Source of the DNA: Thioalkalivibrio sp. K90mix
Lineage (GTDB): Bacteria; Pseudomonadota; Gammaproteobacteria; Ectothiorhodospirales; Ectothiorhodospiraceae
Reading direction: 5' to 3'
Length of the DNA stretch: 64,000 nucleotides
Assembly: GCF_000025545.1 (NCBI RefSeq)
Contig: NC_013889.1
Span: 1,605,501-1,669,500 of the forward strand
In this document: positions 7,895 to 17,834 of the stretch, one piece after another
Layout of the letters: the number at the start of each line of letters is the position of its first letter
Position numbering within the stretch: position 1 is the stretch's first letter
The notes under the pieces: generated by a model
What the model was told of the DNA's origin: nothing
Databases searched by the model: none
What the model saw: the letters and a program-made list of their open reading frames with translations, nothing else
Translations under genes and position numbers: made by a program

Positions 7895-10171
7895 CTACGG
7901 ACGCTGCGGCCGGCGCTTGCCCGGGCGAGATTTGGCCCGGGGCGGGCCCTTCTTCGGGCCGGGGCCTGCCGGGCGGGCGGCGACCTCCACGCCCTTGTGC
8001 TGAGTCTGGAAGGTCTGGCCGCGTTTTTTCAGGGCCTTGCCGCCGCGGGTCACACGACCGCCAGTGGCGGCCCTCGCTCCGCCGGCGCCCTGGCCGGTGC
8101 CCGCGGGCTGCCAGGTGGGAATCAGGTGATGCTTGCCATTGCCGATCAGGTCCGCGCGGCCCATGCGCTTGAGCGCATCACGCAGCAGCGGCCAATTGTT
8201 CGGATCGTGATAGCGCAGGAACGCCTTGTGCAGGCGCCGCGCCCGCGCACCGCGCGCGACCGGCACGCGGTCCCCGGCCTTGCGTTTGATGCCGCGCAGC
8301 GGATCGCGCCCGGAGTGCCACATTGCGGTCGCGAGCGCCATCGGGCTGGGCAGGAAGGCCTGCACCTGATCGGCGCGGAAGTTGTTGCGCTTCAGCCAGA
8401 GCGCGAGGTTCAGCATGTCCTCGTCGGACGTCCCCGGGTGCGCGGCAATGAAGTACGGGATCAGGTACTGCTCCTTGCCCGCCTGTTTCGAGTACTTCTC
8501 GAACATCGCCTTGAAGCGGTCGTAGGCGCCCATGCCCGGCTTCATCATGCGAGAAAGCGGCCCGGATTCCGTATGTTCCGGCGCAATCTTCAGGTAGCCT
8601 CCCACGTGATGCGTGACCAGTTCCTTCACGTATTCCGGTGATTCCACGGCCAGGTCGTAGCGCAGACCCGAGGCGATCAGGATCTTCTTGATGCCCGGCA
8701 ACGCCCGCGCCTTGCGGTAGAGGTTCACCAGCGGCGTGTGGTCGGTATCGAGGTTCTTGCAGATCCCGGGATAGACACAGGACAGCCGGCGGCAACTGCG
8801 CTCGATCTCCGGGTCCTTGCAGGCCAGCCGGTACATGTTGGCCGTCGGCCCGCCGAGATCGGAGACCACGCCGGTAAACCCGTCGACCTTGTCGCGGATC
8901 TCCTCGATCTCCTTGAGCACGCTCTCCTCGGAGCGGCTCTGGATGATCCGTCCCTCGTGCTCGGTAATCGAACAGAACGTACAGCCCCCAAAGCAGCCGC
9001 GCATGATGTTCACCGAGAAGCGAATCATCTCCCAGGCCGGGATGCGCGCATCGCCATAGGAGGGATGCGGCGCACGGGCATACGGCAGGTCGAACACCGC
9101 ATCCATCTCGGCGGTGGTCAACGGGATCGGCGGCGGGTTCAGCCAGACCTCCTTGTCGCCATGGCGCTGCACGATGGCGCGGGCATTGCCCGGGTTGGTC
9201 TCCAGATGCAGCACGCGAGAGGCATGCGCATACAGCACGGAATCGCCCTTGACCTGTTCAAAGGCCGGGATGCGGATCACCGTCTTGTCTCGCGGCGTGC
9301 CGCGCGGAATATCCCGGTGAAAACGAACGACCTGCGCACCACCTTCGCCGGCCGTGTCCTCCGACTCCGCCTTCGTCTCGGCCTCGGCGCAGGTGGACGG
9401 CGACACCATCGCATAGGGATCGGGGTTGGCATCCACCGGGCCCGGGGTGTCCACCTCGCTGGAGTCCAGCTCGACATAGCCGGCTGGCACGGCATCGCGC
9501 AGAAAGGCCGTGCCGCGCAGGTCGGTGATCTCGCGGGGGTGCTCACCGGCGGCCACGCGGTGCGCCAGCTCCACCAGGGCGCGCTCGGCATTGCCGAACA
9601 GCAGGATGTCGGCCCGCGCATCCAGCAGCACCGACCGGCGTACCTTGTCCTGCCAGTAGTCGTAGTGGGCGATGCGGCGCAGGCTGGCCTCGATCCCGCC
9701 GGCCACCACCGGTACGTCCTTGTAGGCCTCGCGGGCGCGCTGCGCGTAGACGATCACCGCGCGGTCCGGCCGATGGCCATGCACGTCGCCCGGGGTGTAT
9801 GCATCGTTGGAGCGGATCTTCCGGTCAGCCGTGTAGTGGTTGACCATGGAATCCATGTTCCCGGCGGTGACGCCAAAGAACAGGTTGGGACGGCCCAGCG
9901 CGCGGAACGGCTCGGCCGAGGTCCAGTCCGGCTGCGCGATGATGCCGACGCGAAAGCCCTGCGCCTCCAGCAACCGCCCGATGATCGCCATACCAAAGCT
10001 CGGGTGGTCGACATAGGCGTCCCCGGTGACCAGCACGATGTCGCAGCTGTCCCAGCCGAGGTCGTCCATCTCCTCGCGGGTGGTCGGCAGAAACGGTGCG
10101 GTACCGAAGCGCTTGGCCCAGTAGGGCTTGCGCGCAAACAGCGAAGGCGGGAAATCGGGGACAGCGGACAT
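7895..10171 (-). CDS. ygiQ: YgiQ family radical SAM protein
   Basis: This large radical-SAM protein of about 758 residues has the cluster motif [15 protein letters not shown] (CxxxCxxC) near residue 395. Other family landmarks are the N-terminal [34 protein letters not shown] and [18 protein letters not shown]. The C-terminus is basic and low-complexity ([21 protein letters not shown]). The frame is open to 10207, but the ATG at 10171 has a good GGGAG ribosome site and fits family length. The function of YgiQ is not established. Confidence 0.93.
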   Translation of the reverse strand: MSAVPDFPPSLFARKPYWAKRFGTAPFLPTTREEMDDLGWDSCDIVLVTGDAYVDHPSFGMAIIGRLLEAQGFRVGIIAQPDWTSAEPFRALGRPNLFFGVTAGNMDSMVNHYTADRKIRSNDAYTPGDVHGHRPDRAVIVYAQRAREAYKDVPVVAGGIEASLRRIAHYDYWQDKVRRSVLLDARADILLFGNAERALVELAHRVAAGEHPREITDLRGTAFLRDAVPAGYVELDSSEVDTPGPVDANPDPYAMVSPSTCAEAETKAESEDTAGEGGAQVVRFHRDIPRGTPRDKTVIRIPAFEQVKGDSVLYAHASRVLHLETNPGNARAIVQRHGDKEVWLNPPPIPLTTAEMDAVFDLPYARAPHPSYGDARIPAWEMIRFSVNIMRGCFGGCTFCSITEHEGRIIQSRSEESVLKEIEEIRDKVDGFTGVVSDLGGPTANMYRLACKDPEIERSCRRLSCVYPGICKNLDTDHTPLVNLYRKARALPGIKKILIASGLRYDLAVESPEYVKELVTHHVGGYLKIAPEHTESGPLSRMMKPGMGAYDRFKAMFEKYSKQAGKEQYLIPYFIAAHPGTSDEDMLNLALWLKRNNFRADQVQAFLPSPMALATAMWHSGRDPLRGIKRKAGDRVPVARGARARRLHKAFLRYHDPNNWPLLRDALKRMGRADLIGNGKHHLIPTWQPAGTGQGAGGARAATGGRVTRGGKALKKRGQTFQTQHKGVEVAARPAGPGPKKGPPRAKSRPGKRRPQRP

Positions 10172-10283
10172 GGACACAGGCTCCCGGCGCAGGGCCGGTG
10201 GATTCAAACCCGCGCATTACACGCCGGAATCGCCGCCAGATCAAACGGCCCCGGCGCCTGCGGGGCCGAAAGGGATGCCGGAC

Positions 10284-10415
10284 AAACCCCATCGGCCAGA
10301 GGCTGGCCTCCTACAAGCCATGCCCCCAGGCGGACCGAGGTCAAGGAACACGATAACCAACCCCAAAGCCCTTGAACGCCCCCCTGTAGGAGGCCAGCCC
10401 CCTGGCCGATCGTTC
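10284..10415. repeat. REP elements between ygiQ and globin gene
   Basis: One inverted copy (ATCGGCCAGAGGCTGGCC then TCCTACA) lies near 10290-10316 and one direct copy (TGTAGGAGGCCAGCCCC then CTGGCCGAT) at 10385-10411, spaced about 70 bases apart. They have the same heads and tails as the 7799-7876 pair. Confidence 0.8.
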
Positions 10416-10432
10416 GCTCGGCGCGACCGGCC

Positions 10433-10831
10433 TCAGTAAAGCCTTACGAACAGATCAATCGCCGGCTGCATCGCACCCCGCCAGCGCTCTTCCAGACGCG
10501 GCTCCCAGCGCGGGTCGATCTCGGCGGCCGTGCGCACCATACAGTCCAGCCAGATCGGGTACAGATCCGGCTCCACGGGCACACGGCCCTCGCGGGAATG
10601 AACCTGGCCCATGCGCTCCATGGTGGAAGCGACGAAGCTCTCGCCCTCGGCATAGCTGATCGCCGTCGAAATCGCCTGCCCGAGGGCACGTTTCTGCTGC
10701 GAAAAGTCCGTCGAGCCGAACGCCGCCTTCACCCGTGGGTCGGCCTGGAGGAAGTGTTCGTAAAAACGCGTCACGAAGTCGCCCGCCCGGCGGCATCGCC
10801 CGTAGCTCTGGTGCACGTCGGAGAAACTCAT
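10433..10831 (-). CDS. Single-domain globin
   Basis: This 132-residue protein has a bacterial globin pattern: an N-terminal helix GDFVTRFYEHFLQADPRVKAAF, then MGQVHSREGRVPVEPDLYPIWLDCMV, in which the histidine is the expected proximal haem ligand. It is shorter than the classical 140-150 residue globins. It probably binds oxygen or nitric oxide in the cytoplasm, which is inferred from the fold only. A ribosome site AGAGG lies 5 bases before the ATG at 10831. A second, broken globin of the same type lies immediately upstream in the same direction, so this is a tandem paralogue pair. Confidence 0.8.
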   Translation of the reverse strand: MSFSDVHQSYGRCRRAGDFVTRFYEHFLQADPRVKAAFGSTDFSQQKRALGQAISTAISYAEGESFVASTMERMGQVHSREGRVPVEPDLYPIWLDCMVRTAAEIDPRWEPRLEERWRGAMQPAIDLFVRLY

Positions 10832-10897
10832 GACTACCTCTGCGCCGGAAGAAGCCGCAAGGATAGAGCCTCTCGGAGATCGAGCGATTGAGCCAGA

Positions 10898-11595
10898 TCA
10901 ACCTTCTCTGACGGCCGTCGCGTCCACCCAGTGCAACTGGGCAAACAGATCCACCGTGGGGGCCGTCGCCGCGCGCCAGCGCGAGGCCAGTTCGTCCCGC
11001 CACTCGGGGTCGGTATCCCGGGCGGCCTCGATCAGGGCCTCGACCCAGCAATCGTTCAGCGCCGGCGCGACGGGCACACGGCCGTGTGCCCCGTGAACCA
11101 TGGCCATGGTATGCACCGGAGCCCGGCCGTCGTTGCGCCGCTCGGCAAAGTCCAGTGCCGCCAGCACCGACTCGTTGAGAATGTGCTCCTGGCGCGCGGG
11201 TTCGCTGTCGCCAAACACCTCGGGGATCCGCGGATCCGCCGCCATTAAGGAAACACTGATCAATGTACACACTCGCGTTGGTACCCCAGGTTTTCCGAGA
11301 CAAGGCGCGTCGTGTAGCGGGTAGTGGTTCTACCCGCAAGCGGCGCAACGCCGTATCGGGGAACCTGGGGTGCCAACCCCGAAGGGGCTCGGCCGCTTTT
11401 GCGCGCGCACGGCGTTGCGGTTCCCTTGTGCAGAATGCTGCACGGCAGTCACCGCGCCTTGTTCACACGCAAAAGCGACTCGAGCGCGAGCGTGTACATT
11501 AATCAGTGTTTCCTTAACAACAACCGGAAGTGGCGCAGGAAGGCATCGGTTCGTATGCAGCGATCATGGCTCGCGCGAACATCGGGGAAAAACAT
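10898..11595 (-). pseudogene. Second globin gene split by a MITE
   Basis: The C-terminal piece (11245 down to 10898) reads MAADPRIPEVFGDSEPARQ and later MAMVHGAHGRVPVAPAL, closely paralleling the intact neighbour (ADPRVKAAF and MGQVHSREGRVPVEPDL) and keeping the ligand histidine. The N-terminal piece lies beyond the MITE (11595 down to 11514) and reads MFFPDVRASHDRCIRTDAFL then RHFRLLL, with a GGAG ribosome site before the ATG. It parallels the neighbour's SYGRCRRAGDFVTRFYEHFL. The insertion falls at about codon 27. The C-terminal part could still be translated from the ATG at 11245 or from inside the MITE, but it would lack the first helix. Confidence 0.85.
11249..11513. mobile_element. MITE copy 1 (IS5-type ends, 265 bp)
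   Basis: It has inverted ends GGAAACACTGAT-CAATGTACAC and its complement GTGTACATTAATCAGTGTTTCC, and is flanked by the duplicated target TTAA (11245-11248 and 11514-11517). No transposase is encoded. The ends match those of the IS5-family element at 53108-54307, which could mobilise it. It splits the second globin gene. Confidence 0.9.
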
Positions 11596-11690
11596 GCGGT
11601 ACTCCGCTGATGGGCCCCGTGATGCTACGCAGTCGAACGTTTGCCCGCTATAACCCATGCTAACGGGCCCACCGGACGTACCGTGCCCCT

Positions 11691-13247
11691 TCAGGACTTC
11701 GGATACACCCCGGCGTACTGAATGCCCGCCAGTTCCGCCAACTCGCGGTCGAACGTCGTCAGGTCGTTCGGGCCGAAGTCCTCCAGACGGCTGTGCCCGC
11801 AGGCCCGCGCCAGTACACACATCAGCTCGCTCGAGGCCTGCAGGAAGCGGCCGAGCCGTTCCCCGCCCTCCTGGGGATCCAGCCGCGCACGCAACTTCGG
11901 GTCCTGCGTCGCCACACCGGACGGGCAGCGATTCGTGTGGCAGATCCGCGCGCCCACACAACCCACTGCCTGGATCGCCGCGTTCGCCAGCGCAATACCG
12001 TCCGCACCCAGCGCCAGGGCCTTCACAAAATCCGTCGGCGTGCGCAGGCCGCCGGTCACCAGCAGCGTGACCCGGCCACTGGCACCGTTGGCATCCAGAA
12101 AACGCCGGGCGCGACCCAGCGCGGGGATCGTGGGCACGCTGATATGATCCCGCAACAACGCGGGCGAGGCCCCGGTCCCGCCGCCACGACCATCCAGGAT
12201 CACGTAGTCCGCCCCCGCCTCCAGGGCAAAGGCCAGATCCGCCTCGATATGGTTGGCCGAGAGCTTGAAGCCGATGGGAATGCCCCCGGTCTTCTCCCTC
12301 ACCTCGTCGGCAAAACGGCGGTAGTCCGCGGGCGTCTCGAACCCGTCCAGGCTGGCTGGCGAGATGGCATCCTGCCCCGCGTCGATCCCGCGCACCCGCG
12401 CGATCTCGTCACTCACCTTCGCCCCGGGCAGCACGCCGCCCACACCGGTCTTGGCTGCCTGGCCGGCCTTGAAATGAAAGGCCTGCACCTTCTCCAGCAC
12501 CTCGTCGGAATAGCCAAAGCGCGCCGGCCCCAGCTCGAACAGATAGCGCGAGTTCTCCGCCTGCTCGGCATCCAGCATCCCGCCCTCCCCGGAACAGATC
12601 CCTGTGCCGGCCGCCTCCGCACCGCGCGCCAGCGCGATCTTCGCCTCGCGCGACAGCGCGCCAAAGCTCATGTCCGATACCAGCATCGGGATATCCAGCC
12701 GCAGCGGCCGCTTCGCTTCCGGCCCGATCACCAGCCCCGTCTCGACCGGGGCCCCGTCCGGCAATGGCCGGCTCGCCAGTTGCGCCGCCAGCAGCTGCAG
12801 GTCGTCCCAAATCGGGAGCCGGCTGCGCGGCACACCCATGGCCACCGTCGGCCCGTAGTGGCCCACCTCGTCCAGCCCGGAACGGGCCATGCGATGGATC
12901 AGCTCGACATGCGGCTCCGTCTCGGTATTACGCGGGTCCGGCGCCTCGTTACCTTCATCCTGGCCCGACTCGCCCTTTGACTCCGGCTCGGTCCCGATGT
13001 CGTCCTCGTCGAACTGCTGGTGCGTGCCGTCGCAGTACGGCAGATCACCCGACTGCTTGCACTGGCAGAGAAACGCCTCGCCGTCTTCCTCGGGAGTAAA
13101 GGCGATGGGCTCCAGCCCCGTCCCCTCGTGCGAGCCGTCGCAAAACGGCTGGTCCTTGGACCGCCCGCAGCGGCAGAAGTAGTACTCCTCCCCCTTCTTG
13201 AGCTCGACACCCTTGGGCTCCACTGCCGCGATCTTCGCTCCAGCCAT
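11691..13247 (-). CDS. CDGSH iron-sulfur / FMN-binding glutamate-synthase-like protein
   Basis: The protein has about 518 residues. Two CDGSH-type motifs lie at the N-terminus: CRCGRSKDQPFCDGSH (about residues 26-41) and CQCKQSGDLPYCDGTH (about 62-77), each able to hold a 2Fe-2S cluster. An acidic linker leads to a glutamate-synthase central/FMN domain with LVSDMSFGALSREAKIAL, GICSGEGGMLDAEQAENSRY, YVILDGRGGGTGASP and GADGIALANAAIQAVGC. This is the stand-alone glutamate-synthase-like family of unknown substrate, fused to CDGSH domains. It is probably a cytoplasmic redox enzyme. The amidotransferase domain of true glutamate synthase is absent. Confidence 0.88.
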   Translation of the reverse strand: MAGAKIAAVEPKGVELKKGEEYYFCRCGRSKDQPFCDGSHEGTGLEPIAFTPEEDGEAFLCQCKQSGDLPYCDGTHQQFDEDDIGTEPESKGESGQDEGNEAPDPRNTETEPHVELIHRMARSGLDEVGHYGPTVAMGVPRSRLPIWDDLQLLAAQLASRPLPDGAPVETGLVIGPEAKRPLRLDIPMLVSDMSFGALSREAKIALARGAEAAGTGICSGEGGMLDAEQAENSRYLFELGPARFGYSDEVLEKVQAFHFKAGQAAKTGVGGVLPGAKVSDEIARVRGIDAGQDAISPASLDGFETPADYRRFADEVREKTGGIPIGFKLSANHIEADLAFALEAGADYVILDGRGGGTGASPALLRDHISVPTIPALGRARRFLDANGASGRVTLLVTGGLRTPTDFVKALALGADGIALANAAIQAVGCVGARICHTNRCPSGVATQDPKLRARLDPQEGGERLGRFLQASSELMCVLARACGHSRLEDFGPNDLTTFDRELAELAGIQYAGVYPKS

Positions 13248-13377
13248 CATTCGCTCCTTGCTGTTTGGTAGACACAGTCATGTGCAATGTCCCTGTGACA
13301 ACAAAGCCACCGCAAATTTCCCGTGCCGTTCGCGATAGCAGCCATTATCATGGTTGCAAAGGCCACCGGGAGACCCG

Positions 13378-14022
13378 ATGAGCACCACCGACCACCGTCA
13401 CACCCGCCGCGACTACACCCAGGGCGAACTCCACCGCCGCGACCTGCTCGACAACCCGCTGACCCTGCTCGACCGCTGGCTGGACGACGCGCGCAAGGCC
13501 GGCAACCCGGACCCCACCGCGATGATCCTCGCCACGGCCGACGCCGATGGCCAGCCCTCCGCGCGCACGGTTCTGCTCAAGCATGTCGAGGGCGAAGACC
13601 TCTGCTGGTACACCGACTCCCGCAGCCGCAAGGGTCAGGACCTCACCGAGAACCCGCGCGCCGCCCTCCTGTTTTACTGGCCCGAGACCGAGCGCCAGAT
13701 CCGCGTCGAAGGCAGCGTGACCGCCCTGCCCGGCGAGGCCGCGGACGAATACTTTACCCAGCGCCCGCGCGCCAGCCAGCTCGCCGCGGCCGCCTCCATC
13801 CAGAGCCAGCCCATCAGCACCCGCGCCGAACTCGAGGCCCGCGTTCACGCACTGGAGAAGCAATACCCGGAAGGCGCGATCCCCCGGGATCCCGCCTGGA
13901 TCGGCTACCGCCTGCAGCCCGAGCTGTTCGAGTTCTGGCAGGGCCGGGCCGGCCGCCTGCACGACCGCTTCCAGTACCACCGGGCGGACAATGGCTGGCA
14001 CATCACTCGCCTGATGCCCTGA
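13378..14022 (+). CDS. pdxH: Pyridoxine/pyridoxamine 5'-phosphate oxidase PdxH
   Basis: This 214-residue FMN enzyme makes pyridoxal 5'-phosphate. Family motifs include DPTAMILATADADGQPSARTVLLK, FYTDSRSRKGQDL-like YTDSRSRKGQDLTENPRAAL, the FYWPETERQIRVEGSV block, and the C-terminal WIGYRLQPELFEFWQGRAGR with DRFQYHR and W-ITRLMP. The ATG at 13378 has GGGAG 6 bases upstream; the frame opens earlier at 13354. It stands alone between a divergent gene and a tRNA. Confidence 0.96.
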   Translation: MSTTDHRHTRRDYTQGELHRRDLLDNPLTLLDRWLDDARKAGNPDPTAMILATADADGQPSARTVLLKHVEGEDLCWYTDSRSRKGQDLTENPRAALLFYWPETERQIRVEGSVTALPGEAADEYFTQRPRASQLAAAASIQSQPISTRAELEARVHALEKQYPEGAIPRDPAWIGYRLQPELFEFWQGRAGRLHDRFQYHRADNGWHITRLMP

Positions 14023-14100
14023 CGCGCTACCGCAACAGCCTCCGAATCTGCTAGGATTCGCTCCGCCGTCGCGGCTCGACCCCGCACGGTAAAGCAATTC

Positions 14101-14790
<690 letters not shown>

Positions 14791-14887
14791 TAAGCATTTT
14801 GTCCGCTGAACAGTGGCTCGCACTGACGCCAGTCCGTAGCGATTGCGTTCCCCCCTTCCAGATGCTTTCGACCGGCTTAACAAAGTT

Positions 14888-14914
14888 TGTCGATTTTCCC
14901 GATTCCCGTTCGTC
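14888..14914 (+). promoter_or_regulatory. Putative ECF42-type promoter
   Basis: TGTCGA at 14888-14893 is followed by a 17-base spacer and CGTC at 14911-14914. As I recall the published description, ECF42 sigma factors use TGTCGA at -35 and CGA/TC at -10. The site lies about 64 bases before the first gene of the operon that ends with the ECF42-like sigma gene, consistent with autoregulation. I saw no second copy at the other gene starts in the operon. Confidence 0.65.
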
Positions 14915-14977
14915 TACAGTTCAAAGGGGCCGCTGAACCACGCCCGTTTGTTTGATCCCGCCAGAGGAGATACCGCC

Positions 14978-15361
14978 ATGGCCGCCAATCCCGTCGTCTG
15001 GTTCGAGATTCCCACCAAGGATATCGGTCGTGCCCGTGCGTTCTACGAAACCGTCCTGGACATGTCGCTCACACAAGCCGACACCAGCGCATTCGCCCCC
15101 AGCACGGAGATCTGGATGTTTCCGATGGAGGAAGACCGGCCGGGGTGTGCTGGCGCGCTGGTACAAGGCCCCGACAACCTGGTCGGTTCCGGCGGCTGCA
15201 TGGTCTATTTCGGCTGCGACGACTGCGGGATCGAGGCGGAACGCGTCGATCCCGCCGGTGGTTCGATCGAAAGCCCCAAGGAGTCGATAGGCGACTACGG
15301 CTTCTGCGTCATCGCGCGCGATCCGGACGGCAATCGATTCGGTCTCCACTCCATGCGATGA
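14978..15361 (+). CDS. VOC (glyoxalase/bleomycin-resistance-like) protein
   Basis: This 127-residue single VOC domain has FEIPTKDIGRARAFYETVLDM at the N-terminus and VIARDPDGNRFGLHS at the C-terminus, the usual beginning and end of this fold. The family holds metal-dependent isomerases, dioxygenases and binding proteins, and nothing here fixes the reaction. The ATG at 14978 has GAGGAG upstream and excludes a poor 45-codon extension. First gene of the ECF42-type operon; the next gene begins just after its stop. Confidence 0.85.
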   Translation: MAANPVVWFEIPTKDIGRARAFYETVLDMSLTQADTSAFAPSTEIWMFPMEEDRPGCAGALVQGPDNLVGSGGCMVYFGCDDCGIEAERVDPAGGSIESPKESIGDYGFCVIARDPDGNRFGLHSMR

Positions 15362-15372
15362 GGATGCCCACG

Positions 15373-15729
15373 ATGAACTTTCTGTTGCTCATCCTCGAAG
15401 ATCACGGCAACCGCGAGGCCCGCAGCGATGCCGAAGGGCAGGCGCTTTACGCGGAAATGCTCGCCTTTGGCGCCGAACTCGACGCGCGTGGCCAGTTGCT
15501 TGCCAGCGAATCCCTGCGACCCGACCGCCACGGCGTGCGCATCCGATCCGACGAAGGGAAAACCCGTTTCATCGACGGCCCGTTCATCGAGTCACGGGAG
15601 ATGATCGGCGGATTCTTCCTGATCGACTGCGCCGACCGCGACGAAGCCGTGGAATGGGCCACACGCTGCCCCGCCGCGCGATTTGCAACGGTCGAGGTAC
15701 GCGAATGTGCCCCCTGCCACCAACGCTGA
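15373..15729 (+). CDS. DGPF-domain (YCII-related) protein
   Basis: This 118-residue protein contains the defining segment FIDGPFIESREMIGGFFLIDCADRDEAVEWA, the DGPF motif of YCII-related proteins. Such proteins are the hallmark partner of ECF42 sigma factors, although their activity is unknown. The start at 15373 has AGG 9 bases upstream; an in-frame ATG at 15364 is an alternative. It follows the VOC gene by about a dozen bases, and the last gene of the run is the sigma factor. Confidence 0.87.
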   Translation: MNFLLLILEDHGNREARSDAEGQALYAEMLAFGAELDARGQLLASESLRPDRHGVRIRSDEGKTRFIDGPFIESREMIGGFFLIDCADRDEAVEWATRCPAARFATVEVRECAPCHQR

Positions 15730-15780
15730 CGGCACCACGCGCCCCCTCCCACAATCGTTCGACCTCGGAGGCCATCAGCC

Positions 15781-16236
15781 ATGTCCACTGACCGCAATGT
15801 CCACCTGCACCGCGTCCTGCGCGCGCCGCCCGAGCGCGTATATCGGGCATTCCTGGAACCCGACGCGATCGCCAAATGGAATGCACCATACGGCTTTACC
15901 GCGCGTATCCACGAGATGGATGCTCGCGTAGGCGGCGGCTACCGGATGAGCTTCATCAACTTTGCCACGGGGACTCAACACGATTTTAGTGGCGAGTACC
16001 GCGAACTGGACCCGGGCCGTCGAATTGTCGTCAGCGACCGTTTCGACGATCCCGCGCTCGGCGGCGAGATGACGCTCACCGTAACGCTGGATCCGGTCTC
16101 CTGCGGCACCGCACTGGATATTCTTCAGGAAGGTCTGCCGGAGGCCATCCCACCGGAGCTCTGTGTTCTCGGCTGGCAGGAATCGCTGACCCTGCTCGCC
16201 TACCTCGTCGAACCCGAGATCCCCGATGGCGGCTGA
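15781..16236 (+). CDS. SRPBCC / AHSA1-like protein
   Basis: This 151-residue protein has an Activator-of-Hsp90-ATPase-1-like START-related fold: LHRVLRAPPERVYRAFLEPDAIAKWNAPYGF at the start, a GGGYRMSF turn and a C-terminal helix GWQESLTLLAYLVE. These hydrophobic-pocket proteins bind small ligands. Genes of this type are common with DGPF proteins and ECF sigma factors. The upstream spacer holds CGGAGGCC as ribosome site, and the end overlaps the following acetyltransferase gene by 11 bases. Confidence 0.85.
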   Translation: MSTDRNVHLHRVLRAPPERVYRAFLEPDAIAKWNAPYGFTARIHEMDARVGGGYRMSFINFATGTQHDFSGEYRELDPGRRIVVSDRFDDPALGGEMTLTVTLDPVSCGTALDILQEGLPEAIPPELCVLGWQESLTLLAYLVEPEIPDGG

Positions 16237-16825
16237 CCCGGCACCCCCGCAGCACGAGCGGTCCTTGCTCAAGATCCGGCGCCTTGGTCCGGCGGATCGG
16301 GCAGCCGCGCACGCCCTGCTCGACCTGTTTGCACACGTGTTCGAGGAACCGGACACCTACTCGGGTGCACGTCCCTCCGACGAGTACCTCAAGCGCTTGC
16401 TGGCTCGAGAAACGTTCATCGCCCTGATTGCCGAAACGGAAGGCCGGGTCGTCGGCGGGCTGGTCGCCTATGTCCTGGACAAGCTCGAACAGGCCCGCAG
16501 CGAGGTCTACATCTATGACCTCGCCGTGGCCGACAACTTCCGCCGGCGCGGCATTGCCACGGCCCTGATCCGCCACACCCAGGCCATCGCCGCCGAGTTG
16601 GGTGCCTGGGTGGTATTCGTCCAGGCTGACCGCACCGACAATGCCGCGATAGCGCTCTACAGCGGGCTGGGCCAGCGCGAGGACGTGCTCCACTTCGACT
16701 TGCCCCTGAACAATCCCCGTAATGCACCTCCACCGCACCCGGACACCAACCCGGGGAACGCCGACGTTCCCAACACGGGGGCCTTCGGAATCAAGCGCTC
16801 CGAACCAGGAGACGAGACGCCATGA
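16226..16825 (+). CDS. GNAT acetyltransferase, AAC(3)-I-like
   Basis: This 199-residue protein strongly resembles gentamicin 3-N-acetyltransferases of the AAC(3)-I class. Matching blocks include TYSGARPSDEYLKRLLARETFIAL, VGGLVAYVLDKLEQARSEVYIYDLAV, the acetyl-CoA loop RRRGIATALI and VVFVQADRTDNAAIALYSGLGQREDVLHFD. A C-terminal tail of about 35 residues, rich in proline and asparagine, is not part of the classical enzyme. Resistance activity is possible but unproven; chromosomal relatives may act on other amines. It lies within the ECF42-type operon and overlaps both neighbours. Confidence 0.85.
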   Translation: MAADPAPPQHERSLLKIRRLGPADRAAAHALLDLFAHVFEEPDTYSGARPSDEYLKRLLARETFIALIAETEGRVVGGLVAYVLDKLEQARSEVYIYDLAVADNFRRRGIATALIRHTQAIAAELGAWVVFVQADRTDNAAIALYSGLGQREDVLHFDLPLNNPRNAPPPHPDTNPGNADVPNTGAFGIKRSEPGDETP

Positions 16826-17739
16826 GCCACATACCCCAGATCATTGTTCCCCACCTCTTGTTCGACAACGAGGCCCGGGAGGCGGTGGACTTTTATTGCT
16901 CGGTCTTTCCCGACTCGAGCATCACACACCTGACCACGCTACATGACACACCCGGGGGCGACTGCGACGTCGTGTCGTTCGTTCTATGGGGTCATGCGTT
17001 CATGGCGATCAACGCGGGCTCGATGTTCCGGTTCAACCCGTCGATCTCGTTCATGGTCAACTTCGACCCCTCGCGTGATCCCGACGCCAGAACACGGATC
17101 GACGAGATCTGGGGGAAGCTTGCCGACGGCGGCCGGGTACTCATGCCACTGGACCGCTATCCATTCAGCGAGCGCTACGGCTGGATTCAGGACCGGTTCG
17201 GGCTGTCATGGCAGCTGATCCTGACCGATCCGCGAGGGGAAGAACGCCCGCCGATCATTCCGTCGCTGCTGTTTGTCGGAAACGTCTGCGGCAAGGCGGA
17301 AGTGGCGTCCGATTTCTACCTGTCGAAGTTTCGCCATTCGCAACGCGGGCAGCTCGTCCGCTACCCCAGCGACATGGAACCCGACCGCGAAGGAACGGTG
17401 ATGTTCACCGACTTCATGCTCGAAGGCCAATGGTTCGCCGCCATGGACAGCGCGCAGGAACACGATTTCGGCTTCAACGAAGCCATATCGTTTGTCGTGA
17501 ACTGCGCCGACCAGCAGGAGATCGACCAGCGCTGGGAATCCCTTTCGGCCGTTCCGGAAGCCGAGCAATGCGGCTGGCTCAAGGACCCCTACGGGGTCTC
17601 CTGGCATATCGTCCCCGAACAGCTGTCCCACATGCTGAAAGATCCCGACCCGGACAAGCTCGGCCGGGTCACCCAGCGCATCCTCACGATGAAGAAGCTC
17701 GATCTCGCGGCCCTGCAGGGTGCATACGATGATCGCTAG
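16822..17739 (+). CDS. Double PhnB-like VOC protein
   Basis: This 305-residue protein has two PhnB-like VOC domains. The first begins PQIIVPHLLFDNEAREAVDFYCSVFPDS and ends DRFGLSWQLI; the second begins PSLLFVGNVCGKAEVASDFYLSKF and ends CGWLKDPYGVSWHIVPEQL. Automated annotation often calls such proteins 3-demethylubiquinone methyltransferases, which is not supported by any SAM motif here. The function is unknown. The start overlaps the acetyltransferase stop (ATGA), a sign of coupling. Confidence 0.85.
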   Translation: MSHIPQIIVPHLLFDNEAREAVDFYCSVFPDSSITHLTTLHDTPGGDCDVVSFVLWGHAFMAINAGSMFRFNPSISFMVNFDPSRDPDARTRIDEIWGKLADGGRVLMPLDRYPFSERYGWIQDRFGLSWQLILTDPRGEERPPIIPSLLFVGNVCGKAEVASDFYLSKFRHSQRGQLVRYPSDMEPDREGTVMFTDFMLEGQWFAAMDSAQEHDFGFNEAISFVVNCADQQEIDQRWESLSAVPEAEQCGWLKDPYGVSWHIVPEQLSHMLKDPDPDKLGRVTQRILTMKKLDLAALQGAYDDR

Positions 17740-17834
17740 TCCAGACCGGAAAACGGTCCCCAACCGCACGACCGGGGTCCCGCACGCCCGGGTACCCGCC
17801 CATATCCCGTCCGATTCCCCAAAGGAGCCAGACC

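Noticed and set aside
8738-10375. 545-codon plus-strand ORF opposite ygiQ
   Set aside because: It is antisense to a clear radical-SAM gene and consists of GC-driven open frame without domain features.
16822-17739. Label of 3-demethylubiquinone-9 methyltransferase
   Set aside because: No SAM-binding motif; both halves are PhnB-like VOC domains.
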